IMG/VR virus record: IMGVR_UViG_3300025324_000024
Location: 1 to 32,890 of that record
Source: a virus
Direction: 5' to 3' (one strand)
Length of the DNA: 32,890 nucleotides
In this document: positions 1 to 8,007 of the stretch, one piece after another
How positions within the stretch are numbered: position 1 is the stretch's first letter
Layout: each line of letters starts with the position of its first letter
Made by a program: the position numbers and the translations under genes
The notes under the pieces: model-generated
Seen by the model: only the letters and a program-made list of their open reading frames with translations
What the model was told of the DNA's origin: nothing
Database searches by the model: none

Positions 1-306
1 GGCGAACGCTCCGAAGGCGGTATTGGACACCAGGAACATGTAAAAGGCGGCGCTGTAACTCGAACCTTTAAACTGGTTCTGAAGCATGTCCGTGCGGCCT
101 TCGGTGGTTGTGAGATTTGAAATTTCCTCGGTCCACTCATCGACGTACTCGACTCTGCCGTCGCGGTGCTCGACCTTGATGCCGCCGGGCTTATCCGCCT
201 TGAAGTGGAAGCGGTAGGTATTGCGCGTAAGCGCGCCCGCGCGGACATCCGCAAGCGCCTGAGCCGCGGCTCCAAAACGCGCGCCCGCTGAACCCGTCAT
301 TTTCAT
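1..306 (-). CDS. Tail/appendage protein, N-terminal part (cut by window edge)
   Basis: The frame starts at an ATG (304-306) with GGGAGG five bases upstream and stays open to base 1, giving 102 residues. A second ATG two codons in (298-300) has a worse spacing. Residues about 75-100 (QNQFKGSSYSAAFYMFLVSN region) look like the short module found near the start of many phage tail-fibre or tail-appendage proteins; that resemblance is from memory. It follows the gp10-type gene by one base, where P22 has its tail genes. The last full codon ends exactly at base 1, and the open frame entering at base 32890 is in the same phase. This is probably the beginning of the protein whose end lies at 31673-32890. 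Confidence 0.75.
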   Translation of the reverse strand, partial: MKMTGSAGARFGAAAQALADVRAGALTRNTYRFHFKADKPGGIKVEHRDGRVEYVDEWTEEISNLTTTEGRTDMLQNQFKGSSYSAAFYMFLVSNTAFGAFA

Positions 307-307
307 G

Positions 308-1810
308 TCAGCCTCCCGTGCCTTTCTCAAATTTTACATATCCATCGACCCAGGCCTGCGGCTGGTTATCGGTGGTGGTAATCCGGAACACCCGGTCGCG
401 GCTCATCCCCAGTCTACGCCATTCGATACGGCTCGTGGATTGCTGCCCCGCGCCGATCGACAAGGATTTAGGCGTTCCGTAGTTGAAACCGCCGTCATCG
501 GAGTTCTCCAGCGTATACGTCCGGGTGACGTTGAACGGTCCGCCCACCTTGAGCCACAGCGAACGATACATCACCCGCAGCGTTTCATTGTTCAGGTGCG
601 GCGCTACTCGGCCCCGTAGAATTGCGCTGCCTTCCTGTTGGTACAGATCGAGGCGAGCTCTTAAAATCTTCCCGCTGTTCAGATCCGCCACCAGGTGCTT
701 GCCCCACACATCGGCGTGGAACATCGCGGGCGGGGCGGTCAACGCCGCCCAGGTAGAACCCGCCGCGCGCTCGTGCCACTGATTTGTTGTCAGGTCGCAC
801 ACCCACTGTTTGTTAGCAGTGGGGAACGTGAGTACATAGAAGGTGTGCCCGTTCTCTTCGTATCCATATGCCACTGCATTCGAGTAGTCCGAGCCAGCCG
901 CTATGTAGGCGTTGATCGAAGCTTCGACGGCGTGATTCGAGATCCGCTCCGGGATATAGCCGTTCATCTTGACCACGGGCCCGGCCACGCCGCGGTCGCT
1001 GGCCGACACAAACACGACGGTATTCTTGAAGCCGACAATCGAATGCTTGGCCCATACCCCTGTGTTGATGAAGGCTCCATGCACGCGCTCGAACGGGAAG
1101 GGATTGAGCGCCGTTCCGCCGGTGTTGTACCAAATCCGGATGGTCTTGCGACCCATCAGCCAGAGCTCTTCCGGTCCGCCATTGAAGGAACCAGGCCCCA
1201 GGACCATCAACACGGCGTCCGGAGCGGAAGTTTCGACGGCGTAGTCCAGAGGGTCCCAGGAACCACCGTCGAGCAAGGCCGACAGGTTGAACTGCGTCTG
1301 ATTGGCAACCACCACGGAAGCCGGATCGCAGGCGTAGTCCGCTCCGCCTGGCCGCAGCGCAACGAAATAGCCGTCCATGTAGGTGATGCCCACGGAGGAG
1401 ATGACGGGTATCGGCGGCTGCGCGCCGGTCAGGAGCCACGTGTTCGCAGAAGTGGGGGTGAGAATTCCGTCCCACACCAGAAGCTGAGAGCCGTTCGATA
1501 CGATCTGTCCTGGAGTCGTCGCGCTTCCAATGGCTCCGATATCCGTGATCGTGGTTCCATCCGCCGCGACTTCATAAACATGATCGCCGCCGATGGCGAA
1601 GAGGCGTTCGTTCCCAGCCCACAGACAGCGCACGGGGCTTTTAGGAAGCGTGGAAAACAACTCGAAGCCGGGGGTGTTGTAGTAGGCGAACTTCCCGCCC
1701 GCCCCGGCGCCCGACTCGACCAGCGCCGGCAGCATATTGATCAGGCGTTGCGAGTCAACGCCGCGGTTGAGCGTTTCGTAGGATGGTCCGATGAGGCCAA
1801 AGGAAGGCAC
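308..1810 (-). CDS. P22 gp10-type DNA-stabilisation / tail hub protein
   Basis: 500 residues; P22 gp10 is about 470. The N-terminus (SYETLNRGVDSQRLINMLPA) and the middle block DYAVETSAPDAVLMV, ELWLMGRKTIRIWYNTGG, FPFERVHGAFINTG match the layout of the packaged-DNA stabilisation family: an NMY/NML motif near the start, then a W-rich propeller-like middle. In P22 this protein sits below the gp4 ring and closes the head after packaging. The start is GTG at 1808-1810 with AAAGGAGGG about 11 bases upstream. It lies just downstream of a gp4-type gene and just upstream of a tail protein gene, the P22 order. Family call is by sequence pattern; fold details are inferred. Confidence 0.88.
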   Translation of the reverse strand: MPSFGLIGPSYETLNRGVDSQRLINMLPALVESGAGAGGKFAYYNTPGFELFSTLPKSPVRCLWAGNERLFAIGGDHVYEVAADGTTITDIGAIGSATTPGQIVSNGSQLLVWDGILTPTSANTWLLTGAQPPIPVISSVGITYMDGYFVALRPGGADYACDPASVVVANQTQFNLSALLDGGSWDPLDYAVETSAPDAVLMVLGPGSFNGGPEELWLMGRKTIRIWYNTGGTALNPFPFERVHGAFINTGVWAKHSIVGFKNTVVFVSASDRGVAGPVVKMNGYIPERISNHAVEASINAYIAAGSDYSNAVAYGYEENGHTFYVLTFPTANKQWVCDLTTNQWHERAAGSTWAALTAPPAMFHADVWGKHLVADLNSGKILRARLDLYQQEGSAILRGRVAPHLNNETLRVMYRSLWLKVGGPFNVTRTYTLENSDDGGFNYGTPKSLSIGAGQQSTSRIEWRRLGMSRDRVFRITTTDNQPQAWVDGYVKFEKGTGG

Positions 1811-1828
1811 GTCTGGAATGCCCTCCTT

Positions 1829-2752
1829 TTAACCTGCCGGCGTTGCGGGTGCCACATCACCCATCAATGAGGCGTTCAACTGCCGGATCTCGGCGAGCGC
1901 TTCGGCACGATTGCTCAAAAGCTCCTGTGTCACGGGCGCCGAGAGCATCGAGGCCACTTCCACTGCCAAAGAAAGAATCAAGGCGCGCTCGTAACCAGGC
2001 AATAAAACATTGTTGGTTGAAAGCGATGCGAAGGTGGCCTGGAAAGGCCAGGCCGCGAAGCTGATCGTGCCGGAAGCCTTCGGCCGCGGCGAGACATAGA
2101 CCTTGGCGCTGCCGCCGGAGCTTGTGACCACGCCACCCAGGGTCCCAACCACGGTCTGCCCGGAAGTGCCGACGGAGCGGTCCATGGTCCAGCGGTTATT
2201 GACCGTATCGGCAGCCGTGATCTGGTAGACTCCCGCCGTAGCTGAGCCGCCGGTGATCACGACATAGGCCCCCACGTCATCCGCTGTGACCGTATAATTG
2301 GCGAGCGCCACGTTGATTTGTGTCGTTGTCGTGTGGACCGTTGAGGCCGTCGTGAGATTGGCGGTGATGGGAGTTTGTTCGGTGGAGCCGCCGGCGCGGT
2401 CGTAAAACAGGAAGCGGATCAGGTTACCGGAGATGCCGCGGTCTGGAATTTTGTTCCACTGGACGGCGTTTATAATTTCGATGGGCTGGATGAACGTGGA
2501 ACTGATGAGATGCGATGCCGAAATCAGTTTCCGGTAGGCTGTTGCCAGCGTGGCGGTTTCGGCGTCGGCCGAAATGGCTACCGTGTCGATTACGGCGGAA
2601 GTCGCCATGAGTTCCTGGATATTCCAGTTTCCAATGAGAGCGTTCAAGCGCACCAGAGCGTCCGCCAACTCGCTCGCCGACAATCCTTCCCCGGTGTCGA
2701 TGACGTTCAGCGCCAGACAAGCGTTCTCGATCAGGGATTGGGCGGTAGGCAT
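1829..2752 (-). CDS. P22 gp4-type head-to-tail adaptor with an inserted beta-rich domain
   Basis: 307 residues from the ATG at 2750-2752; an upstream TTG at 2776 would overlap the previous gene by 17 bases and destroy the GGAGGGAAG that serves the ATG. Residues 1-50 (SLIENACLALNVIDTGEGLS, then LNALIGNWN) are the helical start of the gp4 adaptor family. Residues about 240-300 are the closing helices. Between LIRFLFYDR (about 111-119) and AKVYVSPRPKASG (about 216-228) lies a Thr/Val/Gly-rich stretch of about 95 residues without counterpart in the 247-aa adaptor encoded at 3835-4578. I infer a surface Ig-like insertion. It is the second of two gp4-type genes in this phage. P22 gp4 is only about 166 residues. 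Confidence 0.8.
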   Translation of the reverse strand: MPTAQSLIENACLALNVIDTGEGLSASELADALVRLNALIGNWNIQELMATSAVIDTVAISADAETATLATAYRKLISASHLISSTFIQPIEIINAVQWNKIPDRGISGNLIRFLFYDRAGGSTEQTPITANLTTASTVHTTTTQINVALANYTVTADDVGAYVVITGGSATAGVYQITAADTVNNRWTMDRSVGTSGQTVVGTLGGVVTSSGGSAKVYVSPRPKASGTISFAAWPFQATFASLSTNNVLLPGYERALILSLAVEVASMLSAPVTQELLSNRAEALAEIRQLNASLMGDVAPATPAG

Positions 2753-2759
2753 TTGCGAT

Positions 2760-3110
2760 TTAACTTCCCTCCACAAACTTGCTGTACAGCGGCAGCAATT
2801 CGAGAGTCAACTTTTGCTCGGTGTTCAACTTCTCCAAACAAGTGCCTATGATGCTCCAGGCGCGCGGACCAATGTTAACCGTTTTGATGTAACCGGCCTC
2901 CTTGGTGACATCCCAGTTGACCTGATTGCCTTGAGCGACCATCGACAGTGCCGCCACTTCTTCTTCCGAAAACCCCAAGAGCGAACGCAATTCAGCCACG
3001 ATCCGCATGGTCACCAGATCGCCTTGTGGCGGCAGCACGTTGAGCAGGTGAAGGCGCTCGATTACCCTGAGCGGCACGCCCTCCGGACGGATTGGAGTGG
3101 GGCTGTTCAT
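2760..3110 (-). CDS. Small conserved head/tail-region protein, unknown
   Basis: 116 residues; the ATG at 3108-3110 directly follows the TAA of the upstream gene (TAAATG). No domain is recognised. The sequence is a mix of amphipathic helices: RPEGVPLRVIERLHLLNVLPP near the start and a long LNTEQKLTLELLPLYSKF helix at the end. There is no signal peptide and no membrane segment. It sits between a 236-aa virion-type gene and a gp4-type gene, so a head-completion or tail-assembly role (for example a chaperone-like helper) is possible but rests on position only. No good ribosome site precedes it, so translation is probably coupled to the gene before it. Confidence 0.7.
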   Translation of the reverse strand: MNSPTPIRPEGVPLRVIERLHLLNVLPPQGDLVTMRIVAELRSLLGFSEEEVAALSMVAQGNQVNWDVTKEAGYIKTVNIGPRAWSIIGTCLEKLNTEQKLTLELLPLYSKFVEGS

Positions 3111-3821
3111 TTAGTCGGTTCCGGCGAAGTACGGGATGCGCATGACATCCCCATCCACAAGAATGGAAATATACCCGTCCGCCGTAGAGTACGTGCCGGG
3201 TGTTTTGACGATCATGGTCCCACAGGTGTCGAAGGCAAACAGAGCGTCGATGCCGTTACCGCCATAGATGTAGAACACCTGATTGAAGTGCGTGGTCCCG
3301 TTGTTGGTGATGTAGGCCATTGAGACTTGGCCCGCGGAGACCGTCTTTGCGAGATGGGAGTCGAGCCACAGAGCCGCGACGTGACCGACAGCCGTGTAGG
3401 TTCCGCCGTCTTCGATCAGGCCGTACAGGGCGGCCATGAACGATCCGGAGCCATTGATAGTGCCGTTGTTGGCGACCTGCCCGTATGTTCCAATGATGGA
3501 CCCAGCGGTCATGGTGAAAGTGGCCGCGAGACGCGCCACGCCCTGAAGGCCACGGACGCCGCCGCCTGTCGTTCCGGCTGCTTTCCAGTCGCACGTCGCT
3601 TCGATCAGCGCATGTCCAGCTGCCGCTCCGGTGAATTCCGATTTCGCTTGAACGCAAAAAGCGTCGGTCGTAGGCCGGTTGAAGAACTTCAGCATGCCGT
3701 TGTGGCGGAAGAAGCCCGGACTTTCCGAAGTCATGGTCTGTACGGCAGTCCCCGGAGCAAGTCGAGCGAGCAGATTGAGTGCATCCGGTGTGAAACACCC
3801 TAGGGGTACGGCAGTCGGCAT
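3111..3821 (-). CDS. Putative virion protein, beta-rich, unknown family
   Basis: 236 residues; ATG at 3819-3821 with GGAG six to seven bases upstream. It is rich in Gly, Thr and Ala with alternating hydrophobic positions (VRGLQGVARLAATFTMTAGS, TPGTYSTADGYISILVDGD), typical of a beta-sandwich or jelly-roll structural protein, and it has no signal peptide. The stretch from about residue 105 to 160 (IIGTYGQVANNGTINGSGSF) resembles repeats found in phage decoration or tail-surface proteins. It lies between the two gp4-type adaptor genes, so it is probably part of the neck/tail or a head decoration. I do not recognise the family. Confidence 0.7.
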   Translation of the reverse strand: MPTAVPLGCFTPDALNLLARLAPGTAVQTMTSESPGFFRHNGMLKFFNRPTTDAFCVQAKSEFTGAAAGHALIEATCDWKAAGTTGGGVRGLQGVARLAATFTMTAGSIIGTYGQVANNGTINGSGSFMAALYGLIEDGGTYTAVGHVAALWLDSHLAKTVSAGQVSMAYITNNGTTHFNQVFYIYGGNGIDALFAFDTCGTMIVKTPGTYSTADGYISILVDGDVMRIPYFAGTD

Positions 3822-3834
3822 GATATTCTCCTTT

Positions 3835-4578
3835 TTACCTCAAACCACCTGTCAAATAATTGAAATACGGTTGCGGCTGTCCAGTTTTGACTACGCGCGT
3901 AGCATCGTTCTGGTAGCGAAACGATACAGAATTCGCGGACTGCAACCGGCCCCGAGCCTTTCGGGCCTCGTCCTTCACTTCAGCCAGCAGCGCGTTGGTT
4001 TTTTGCCAGTACAGCGGTGCAATGCGCTCCGCAAGCGAGTACTCGATGGCGTCCTGGTAGCCATCCGGCAGGGAAATGGAATCGGAAATGATCAGTGTCG
4101 CCGGGAGTTGCTTCGTCATGAACAGTTCGACACGGTTGGCCGTGTCCGAGTACCCCCAGAAATACAGCTTCCGCAGCGGGTAATCGTTGTCGATGTACAG
4201 CTTGATCGGAAGCGAGACCGACAGCGCCGGAACGGGCACGCTAGCCCACTGATCGACTTCCAGAATTTCAAGGGGTACCCGAACCCGCGGTGTCGACCCC
4301 ACCAAAATGATGTTTGCCCGAAGAATGCCGGCCGGCCGCGTGGTGTTGAAATCCCCAGACGGCCCCAGGGTGTAGGTGACCTGAGCCGGAACGAGAACGA
4401 ATTCTTCAATCCGGATCTGAAAGATGTTCGCTCGGAACACATTCCAGGAGTCGATCATCTTGTTCAACCGCTGCAGTATTTCGGTCGCTTGGTCAGTCGA
4501 ATACGCGCGGCCGGGGGCGCCCATCTGCCCGCACAGCCGCAACGCGCTGGTGATGACTTCGGTGACTGGTACGACCAA
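3835..4578 (-). CDS. P22 gp4-type head-to-tail adaptor
   Basis: 247 residues. The start is a TTG (4576-4578) supported by GAGGAG six bases upstream; no ATG or GTG fits better. N-terminal helices VITSALRLCGQMG and EILQRLNKMIDSWN, the strand block PIKLYIDNDYPLRKLYFWGY and C-terminal helix DGYQDAIEYSLAERIAP follow the gp4 tail-accessory layout: helices, a beta middle with a proline-rich loop, then a long helix. In P22, gp4 forms the ring that joins portal and tail and it can carry a muramidase activity; nothing here shows catalytic residues. It comes first in the adaptor pair and probably makes the ring that contacts the portal. Confidence 0.85.
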   Translation of the reverse strand: MVVPVTEVITSALRLCGQMGAPGRAYSTDQATEILQRLNKMIDSWNVFRANIFQIRIEEFVLVPAQVTYTLGPSGDFNTTRPAGILRANIILVGSTPRVRVPLEILEVDQWASVPVPALSVSLPIKLYIDNDYPLRKLYFWGYSDTANRVELFMTKQLPATLIISDSISLPDGYQDAIEYSLAERIAPLYWQKTNALLAEVKDEARKARGRLQSANSVSFRYQNDATRVVKTGQPQPYFNYLTGGLR

Positions 4579-4593
4579 TTCCTACTCCTCGGC

Positions 4594-4875
4594 CTATCTG
4601 CCTCTGCCTCTGCCTCTGCCTCTGCCTTCCGGGTTTGCTTCGGGCTTTGCTTCGGGTTCCCCGCCGATCACGGCGGATTCCTCGGCGGCATTGTTGCAGC
4701 GAACTTTCACGCCATCCGCCCCACACACCATCTTTGGGTAGTCCTGATAGGTGTACTGCTCGCGCCAACCGTCGGCCAGTGCGGTGTTCAACTCACCAAC
4801 ATTGTTGACCTGAAGTTGCTTGCCGCCTTCGCCGAACAGCATCCGGGGGTACGGATTGTCCTTGAACATTTCCAT
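4594..4875 (-). CDS. 93-aa protein with PEA- and GR-repeat tail
   Basis: ATG at 4873-4875 with AAAGGAG upstream (nine-base spacing). Residues 1-65 look like a compact folded part (DNPYPRMLFGEGGKQLQVNN, YPKMVCGADGVKVRCNNAAE). They are followed by an acidic EPEAKPEANPE linker and a (GR)5 ending encoded by five CTGCCT hexamers on the plus strand. The basic RG tail could bind nucleic acid or acidic protein surfaces; this is inference. The gene sits right after the terminator behind the coat block and before the first gp4-type adaptor. It may be expressed from read-through, as I see no clear promoter in the gap. Similar short proteins occur in this position in other P22-like phages, as far as I recall. 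Confidence 0.65.
   Translation of the reverse strand: MEMFKDNPYPRMLFGEGGKQLQVNNVGELNTALADGWREQYTYQDYPKMVCGADGVKVRCNNAAEESAVIGGEPEAKPEANPEGRGRGRGRGR
4598..4627 (+). repeat. (CTGCCT)5 hexanucleotide tandem repeat
   Basis: Five perfect CTGCCT copies, read on the minus strand as alternating Gly-Arg codons at the end of the 93-aa protein. The unit is a multiple of three, so copy-number change keeps the frame and alters only the length of the RG tail. Confidence 0.9.
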
Positions 4876-4906
4876 CGCTTCACTCTCCTTTCAAGGAAGG
4901 ATAGCA

Positions 4907-4942
4907 GAAAAAGAACGGCGCGCCCAGGTTCCGAACGCGCCG
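4907..4942 (-). terminator. Rho-independent terminator after the coat-protein block
   Basis: On the minus strand a 7-bp GC stem, CGGCGCG paired with CGCGCCG (plus-strand 4936-4942 and 4916-4922), encloses a 13-base loop and is followed by TTCTTTTT. It lies in the 81-base gap between the signal-peptide protein gene (ending 4957) and the 93-aa gene. It would lower expression of the neck/tail genes relative to coat and its neighbour, a common stoichiometric arrangement. It is the only clear intrinsic terminator I found in the late operon. Confidence 0.75.
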
Positions 4943-4956
4943 CTGGGCCCCGAACC

Positions 4957-5709
4957 TTAGTGGACGAAGGTGCCTACGCTGTAGACCGTGTAGGCTTCGT
5001 TGCCCGAGTCCACGGCCGTGAAGCGGAATAAGAACAGCTTGGAGTTCGACTGCGCAATCGTGGCAGTGCCAGAGATGGTGCCACCAGTCCCGCCCGCTAC
5101 CGTGATGGTCTCCGACGCGTCCGCTGTATTGCGAACCGTGAAGTAAAACGAGGTACCGACGGTTGCGCCGGGTACGGCTTGGATCATCAGGACAGCCGTA
5201 GGAAGCGTTGCTGTCACCGCGCCACCGGCCGGATCTTCCAAGATCAAGCCTCCGAGAACCTGACCCGCTGTCAGCGTCACCGTCGTAGCAGTTGCGACCG
5301 TGGCTGGGTAAGTTTCAAAGCTTCCCGGACCACTCGCGAGTTGGTTAGTGAACAGCCACCCGCACTGGCCCAGGCCGGAGCCGCCTTGACACGATTGGAA
5401 GTTGACGGGGGCTCCTACTTTTACCGCCCGGCCGTTTCCGTGCCGTGTCGCCCTGGTACCAGAGACTCCGCGGCTCACGGTAATGTTCAGCCCACTAACG
5501 GCCTGGACGCCCATCAACTCGTTATCGACCGAGAGAATGGTTGTCCGCGCCGTGAAGCCGGTAGCCGATGCCACCGTGATGACGTTCTGGCCGGCGGTGA
5601 TGGCGGCCGACAGGCTGGTAGTGGTGAACGTGGGGGCCTGCACTTGCCCGTAGAGGACAAATGCAAGCGCCAGCATGAAAGAAGCGATCTTTGCGATTCG
5701 AGTTTTCAT
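4957..5709 (-). CDS. Secreted-type or decoration protein with Sec-like signal peptide
   Basis: 250 residues from the ATG at 5707-5709, which has AAAGGAG nine bases away; a second ATG at 5713-5715 lies only three bases from the same site and would add two residues. The N-terminus is a textbook signal peptide: KTR, hydrophobic core IASFMLALAFVLYG, then VQA before PTF. The mature part is Thr/Gly/Val-rich. Residues about 30-95 (ITAGQNVITVASATGF, GVSGTRATRHGNG) resemble the small beta modules found in phage decoration and tail proteins. A central pair of cysteines (SCQGG, GQCGW) may form a disulfide. It follows coat directly and precedes the terminator, so it is likely made in large amounts. The leader is surprising for a capsid component. 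Confidence 0.75.
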   Translation of the reverse strand: MKTRIAKIASFMLALAFVLYGQVQAPTFTTTSLSAAITAGQNVITVASATGFTARTTILSVDNELMGVQAVSGLNITVSRGVSGTRATRHGNGRAVKVGAPVNFQSCQGGSGLGQCGWLFTNQLASGPGSFETYPATVATATTVTLTAGQVLGGLILEDPAGGAVTATLPTAVLMIQAVPGATVGTSFYFTVRNTADASETITVAGGTGGTISGTATIAQSNSKLFLFRFTAVDSGNEAYTVYSVGTFVH

Positions 5710-5753
5710 TTTCATAATCTCCTTTGGTCTCTTGTCTCTGTCTCGTTTCGCCT

Positions 5754-6983
5754 TTAGGTCAGCGATTGCACGCGAACCGCACAGTTCTCGGCGTAGAGGA
5801 CGCCAAAGCCCATCAGCACGTCGAACCGGTTTACCATCCGGGATTGGATCGGGTCGAACATCTTGACGTACCGGATCGCAATGCCGGTCTCGGGATCGCG
5901 CGCTTGCGAGGACTGCTCGACCGCTTGCGGAACTTCGAGCGGCACAGCCACCAGAGCGAAGGCGTCACGGTGCAGAGCCAAGCCCTGAATACCGTGCTTG
6001 CCGTTGGGTGAGCTGGTATCCGGGAAGAACGTCAGATCCGCGTCGTTGGCCGGCAGGCTGTCCACGTTCTGGTACTGCGAGCCCGGTCCGACGATAGCCG
6101 GATAAATTGAGAGCGTGGCCGCACTCGCAGCGCCAACGGTGGCCTGAGTGACCGTGAAGCGCTTGAGGATGCCGGTCGAGCGGCGCGTTACGGGGTTGAC
6201 GTTATAGACGGCTTCGATCTGGAACACGTCGCCTTGGTTGAAAGTGTTGCCGGTAACACAGCTAATCAGCAGCGATGCGCCCGACTGTCCGGCTCCGTCA
6301 ACTTCGGGAGTGGTTGTAGTTCCTGCGGTATGGTCGTAGAGCGACATGCTCTCGAACCATTTGGAGAACCCGGCGCCCTTACCCAATACGCCCTGCCGGA
6401 AGACATCGGAGACAACATCGGTCGGGTTGAACACGGACGCCACGGCGCTGGAGATCGACACCTGCATCCCCGGCGAGATAATCATAGTCTTGTCGCCGGG
6501 AGGACAAGCGTTGCGCGCCAGTTCGGCACGCGCCTCGTTATAGGTCGACATGGCCGTGGGGTTGGTGCCCAGCAAACCCACAATGTTCGGCGTATGTTGA
6601 TATGCGAACAACGTGGCGCGGGAGTCGATTTCCTGCGCGATCTGGTTCATTACCGGAACGATGTAATCGGCGCGAATCGCGTCCTTACCGCGCTCGGCCT
6701 TCAGAGCGGCCTCAACCGAGTCCATTTCGAAGTCCACACCGAAAACCTGATCGCAGGTTACGGTAGTGTAGATCCGGTTGATCGCCTGCGCGTTGTAGCC
6801 CAAGCCGTCCCGGATCGTGAAGCGCTGCGGGAGTTTAATCCGCACGGTGTCACCGACCGCAAAGGGCTTACGGAAGTCCTTGTTGTAGTCGGTATTGAAA
6901 CAGCGGGCGACCGCCAGCGTGTTCTTCAGAACGCGCAGCGCCTCCATCGTCACCCAGTCAACTACCTGAAAGCTGTTTGCCAT
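5754..6983 (-). CDS. Major coat protein, P22 gp5 family
   Basis: 409 residues; P22 coat is 430. The N-terminus (VDWVTMEALRVLKNTLAVAR, then FRKPFAVGDTVRIKLPQRF) matches the N-arm and E-loop start of the P22 coat family. VMNQIAQEIDSRATLFAYQ is the long backbone helix, and residues about 230-300 are a beta-rich stretch in the place of the family's extra I-domain. The C-terminal NRFDVLMGFGVLYAENCAVR is the closing A-domain block. The gene follows scaffold and portal as in P22. ATG at 6981-6983 with GAGAGG six bases upstream. It builds the icosahedral shell around the scaffold. Confidence 0.92.
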   Translation of the reverse strand: MANSFQVVDWVTMEALRVLKNTLAVARCFNTDYNKDFRKPFAVGDTVRIKLPQRFTIRDGLGYNAQAINRIYTTVTCDQVFGVDFEMDSVEAALKAERGKDAIRADYIVPVMNQIAQEIDSRATLFAYQHTPNIVGLLGTNPTAMSTYNEARAELARNACPPGDKTMIISPGMQVSISSAVASVFNPTDVVSDVFRQGVLGKGAGFSKWFESMSLYDHTAGTTTTPEVDGAGQSGASLLISCVTGNTFNQGDVFQIEAVYNVNPVTRRSTGILKRFTVTQATVGAASAATLSIYPAIVGPGSQYQNVDSLPANDADLTFFPDTSSPNGKHGIQGLALHRDAFALVAVPLEVPQAVEQSSQARDPETGIAIRYVKMFDPIQSRMVNRFDVLMGFGVLYAENCAVRVQSLT

Positions 6984-7019
6984 GTTGTCCCTCTCTCAAG
7001 GGGCAACCGGCCTCTAAGC

Positions 7020-7982
7020 CTACCCCTTCATCTTCGCGATCTGGCGCCCGTTCATGATGCGCTCGTATGCCGCGAAATCTTGACGCTCCAAAGCCAACTC
7101 GGCCTCATCGGTCGTCGTGCTCGAAGCACCGGCGATTTCCGAAGTAGGCTTGGGAGCTCTGGACTGGATTACTGGTTTCGCAGGAGGGGTCTCAGTCTTA
7201 GGCTGTGTACCGGAAAATTGCCGCTCAAGCTCGAAGAGAGCCCGCGCGGCTTGGCCTTCCGGCAACTTCGCGATACGCAAAGCTTCGTCGGGATGCTGGC
7301 CCAAGTGATACAGCAGTTCGGCCGTCTTGGGCGATTCCATAATGATCTGCCCCATGAAAACCGTAACCGGTACATCCTGGGAAAGAGCTACCTCCCTGAA
7401 ATCGGGGTGCTCCTTCTCAAAGGCTTCCACCTTCGTGTTGAAGGTAGTCGCCAACTGCTCCCGCGCTTGCTTTACGGCGTTCTGCTCTTCACGCTCGGCA
7501 ACTTTCTTTGAAACACCATCCTCGATCAAGTCTTGGGTGTATTTCGCCAGAGCCAGCTGCCACTCCTGCATGGTGTCAAACTCATCCATGAGCGGCATCT
7601 TGCGTTCTGCGGGTTTCTCTTCAGCCTTCGTTTCCGTTGGCTTCCCATCGGGCGAATCTGGAATCTTGGCGCCCTGGAGAACTCCGCGCAAGCGTGCGAG
7701 TTCGCGCTTATCGGCCTCATTCGCATCCAGCAACTGCTGTATGCGTTTGGCCGTCTTAGCCTTGTACTGCTCCTGTGTTTCGGCGGTGGGCGGGTCCGTC
7801 GTAGCGCCCTCAGTAGTGTTCCCCTTGACGGTGGTCTTGGGGTCTGCTGCGGGTGCCGGGTCCGCTTGCGGCATTTCCCCGGTTGCGTCCCATTTCGCCA
7901 GCTCAGCGGGCGTCAGTTTCGCAAGATCAGGTACTTGTAACTCAGGCGACGATTCCTGGGTCGTGTTTGCGTCTGGTTCCAT
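7020..7982 (-). CDS. Capsid scaffolding protein
   Basis: 320 residues; P22 gp8 is about 303. Highly charged and helical: KAKTAKRIQQLLDANEADKR and QNAVKQAREQLATTFNTKVE are coiled-coil-like, framed by low-complexity Pro/Thr/Glu segments. The C-terminus is a short basic amphipathic stretch (YERIMNGRQIAKMKG), as expected for the coat-binding helix-turn-helix at the end of P22-type scaffolds. Position between portal and coat supports the call. ATG at 7980-7982 with GGGAG five bases upstream. No protease motif is seen, so the scaffold is probably released intact. Confidence 0.85.
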   Translation of the reverse strand: MEPDANTTQESSPELQVPDLAKLTPAELAKWDATGEMPQADPAPAADPKTTVKGNTTEGATTDPPTAETQEQYKAKTAKRIQQLLDANEADKRELARLRGVLQGAKIPDSPDGKPTETKAEEKPAERKMPLMDEFDTMQEWQLALAKYTQDLIEDGVSKKVAEREEQNAVKQAREQLATTFNTKVEAFEKEHPDFREVALSQDVPVTVFMGQIIMESPKTAELLYHLGQHPDEALRIAKLPEGQAARALFELERQFSGTQPKTETPPAKPVIQSRAPKPTSEIAGASSTTTDEAELALERQDFAAYERIMNGRQIAKMKG

Positions 7983-8007
7983 GTATACTCCCTTTCGCTG
8001 ACTCCTG

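Noticed and set aside
695-1870. 391-codon plus-strand frame
   Set aside because: Antisense to the gp10-type gene, which has family motifs; the frame shows Arg/His-rich shadow composition.
3679-5031. 450-codon plus-strand frame
   Set aside because: Runs across the end of three minus-strand genes and a terminator and has no domain; shadow of high-GC codons.
6234-7511. 425-codon plus-strand frame
   Set aside because: Antisense to coat and scaffold, both well supported.
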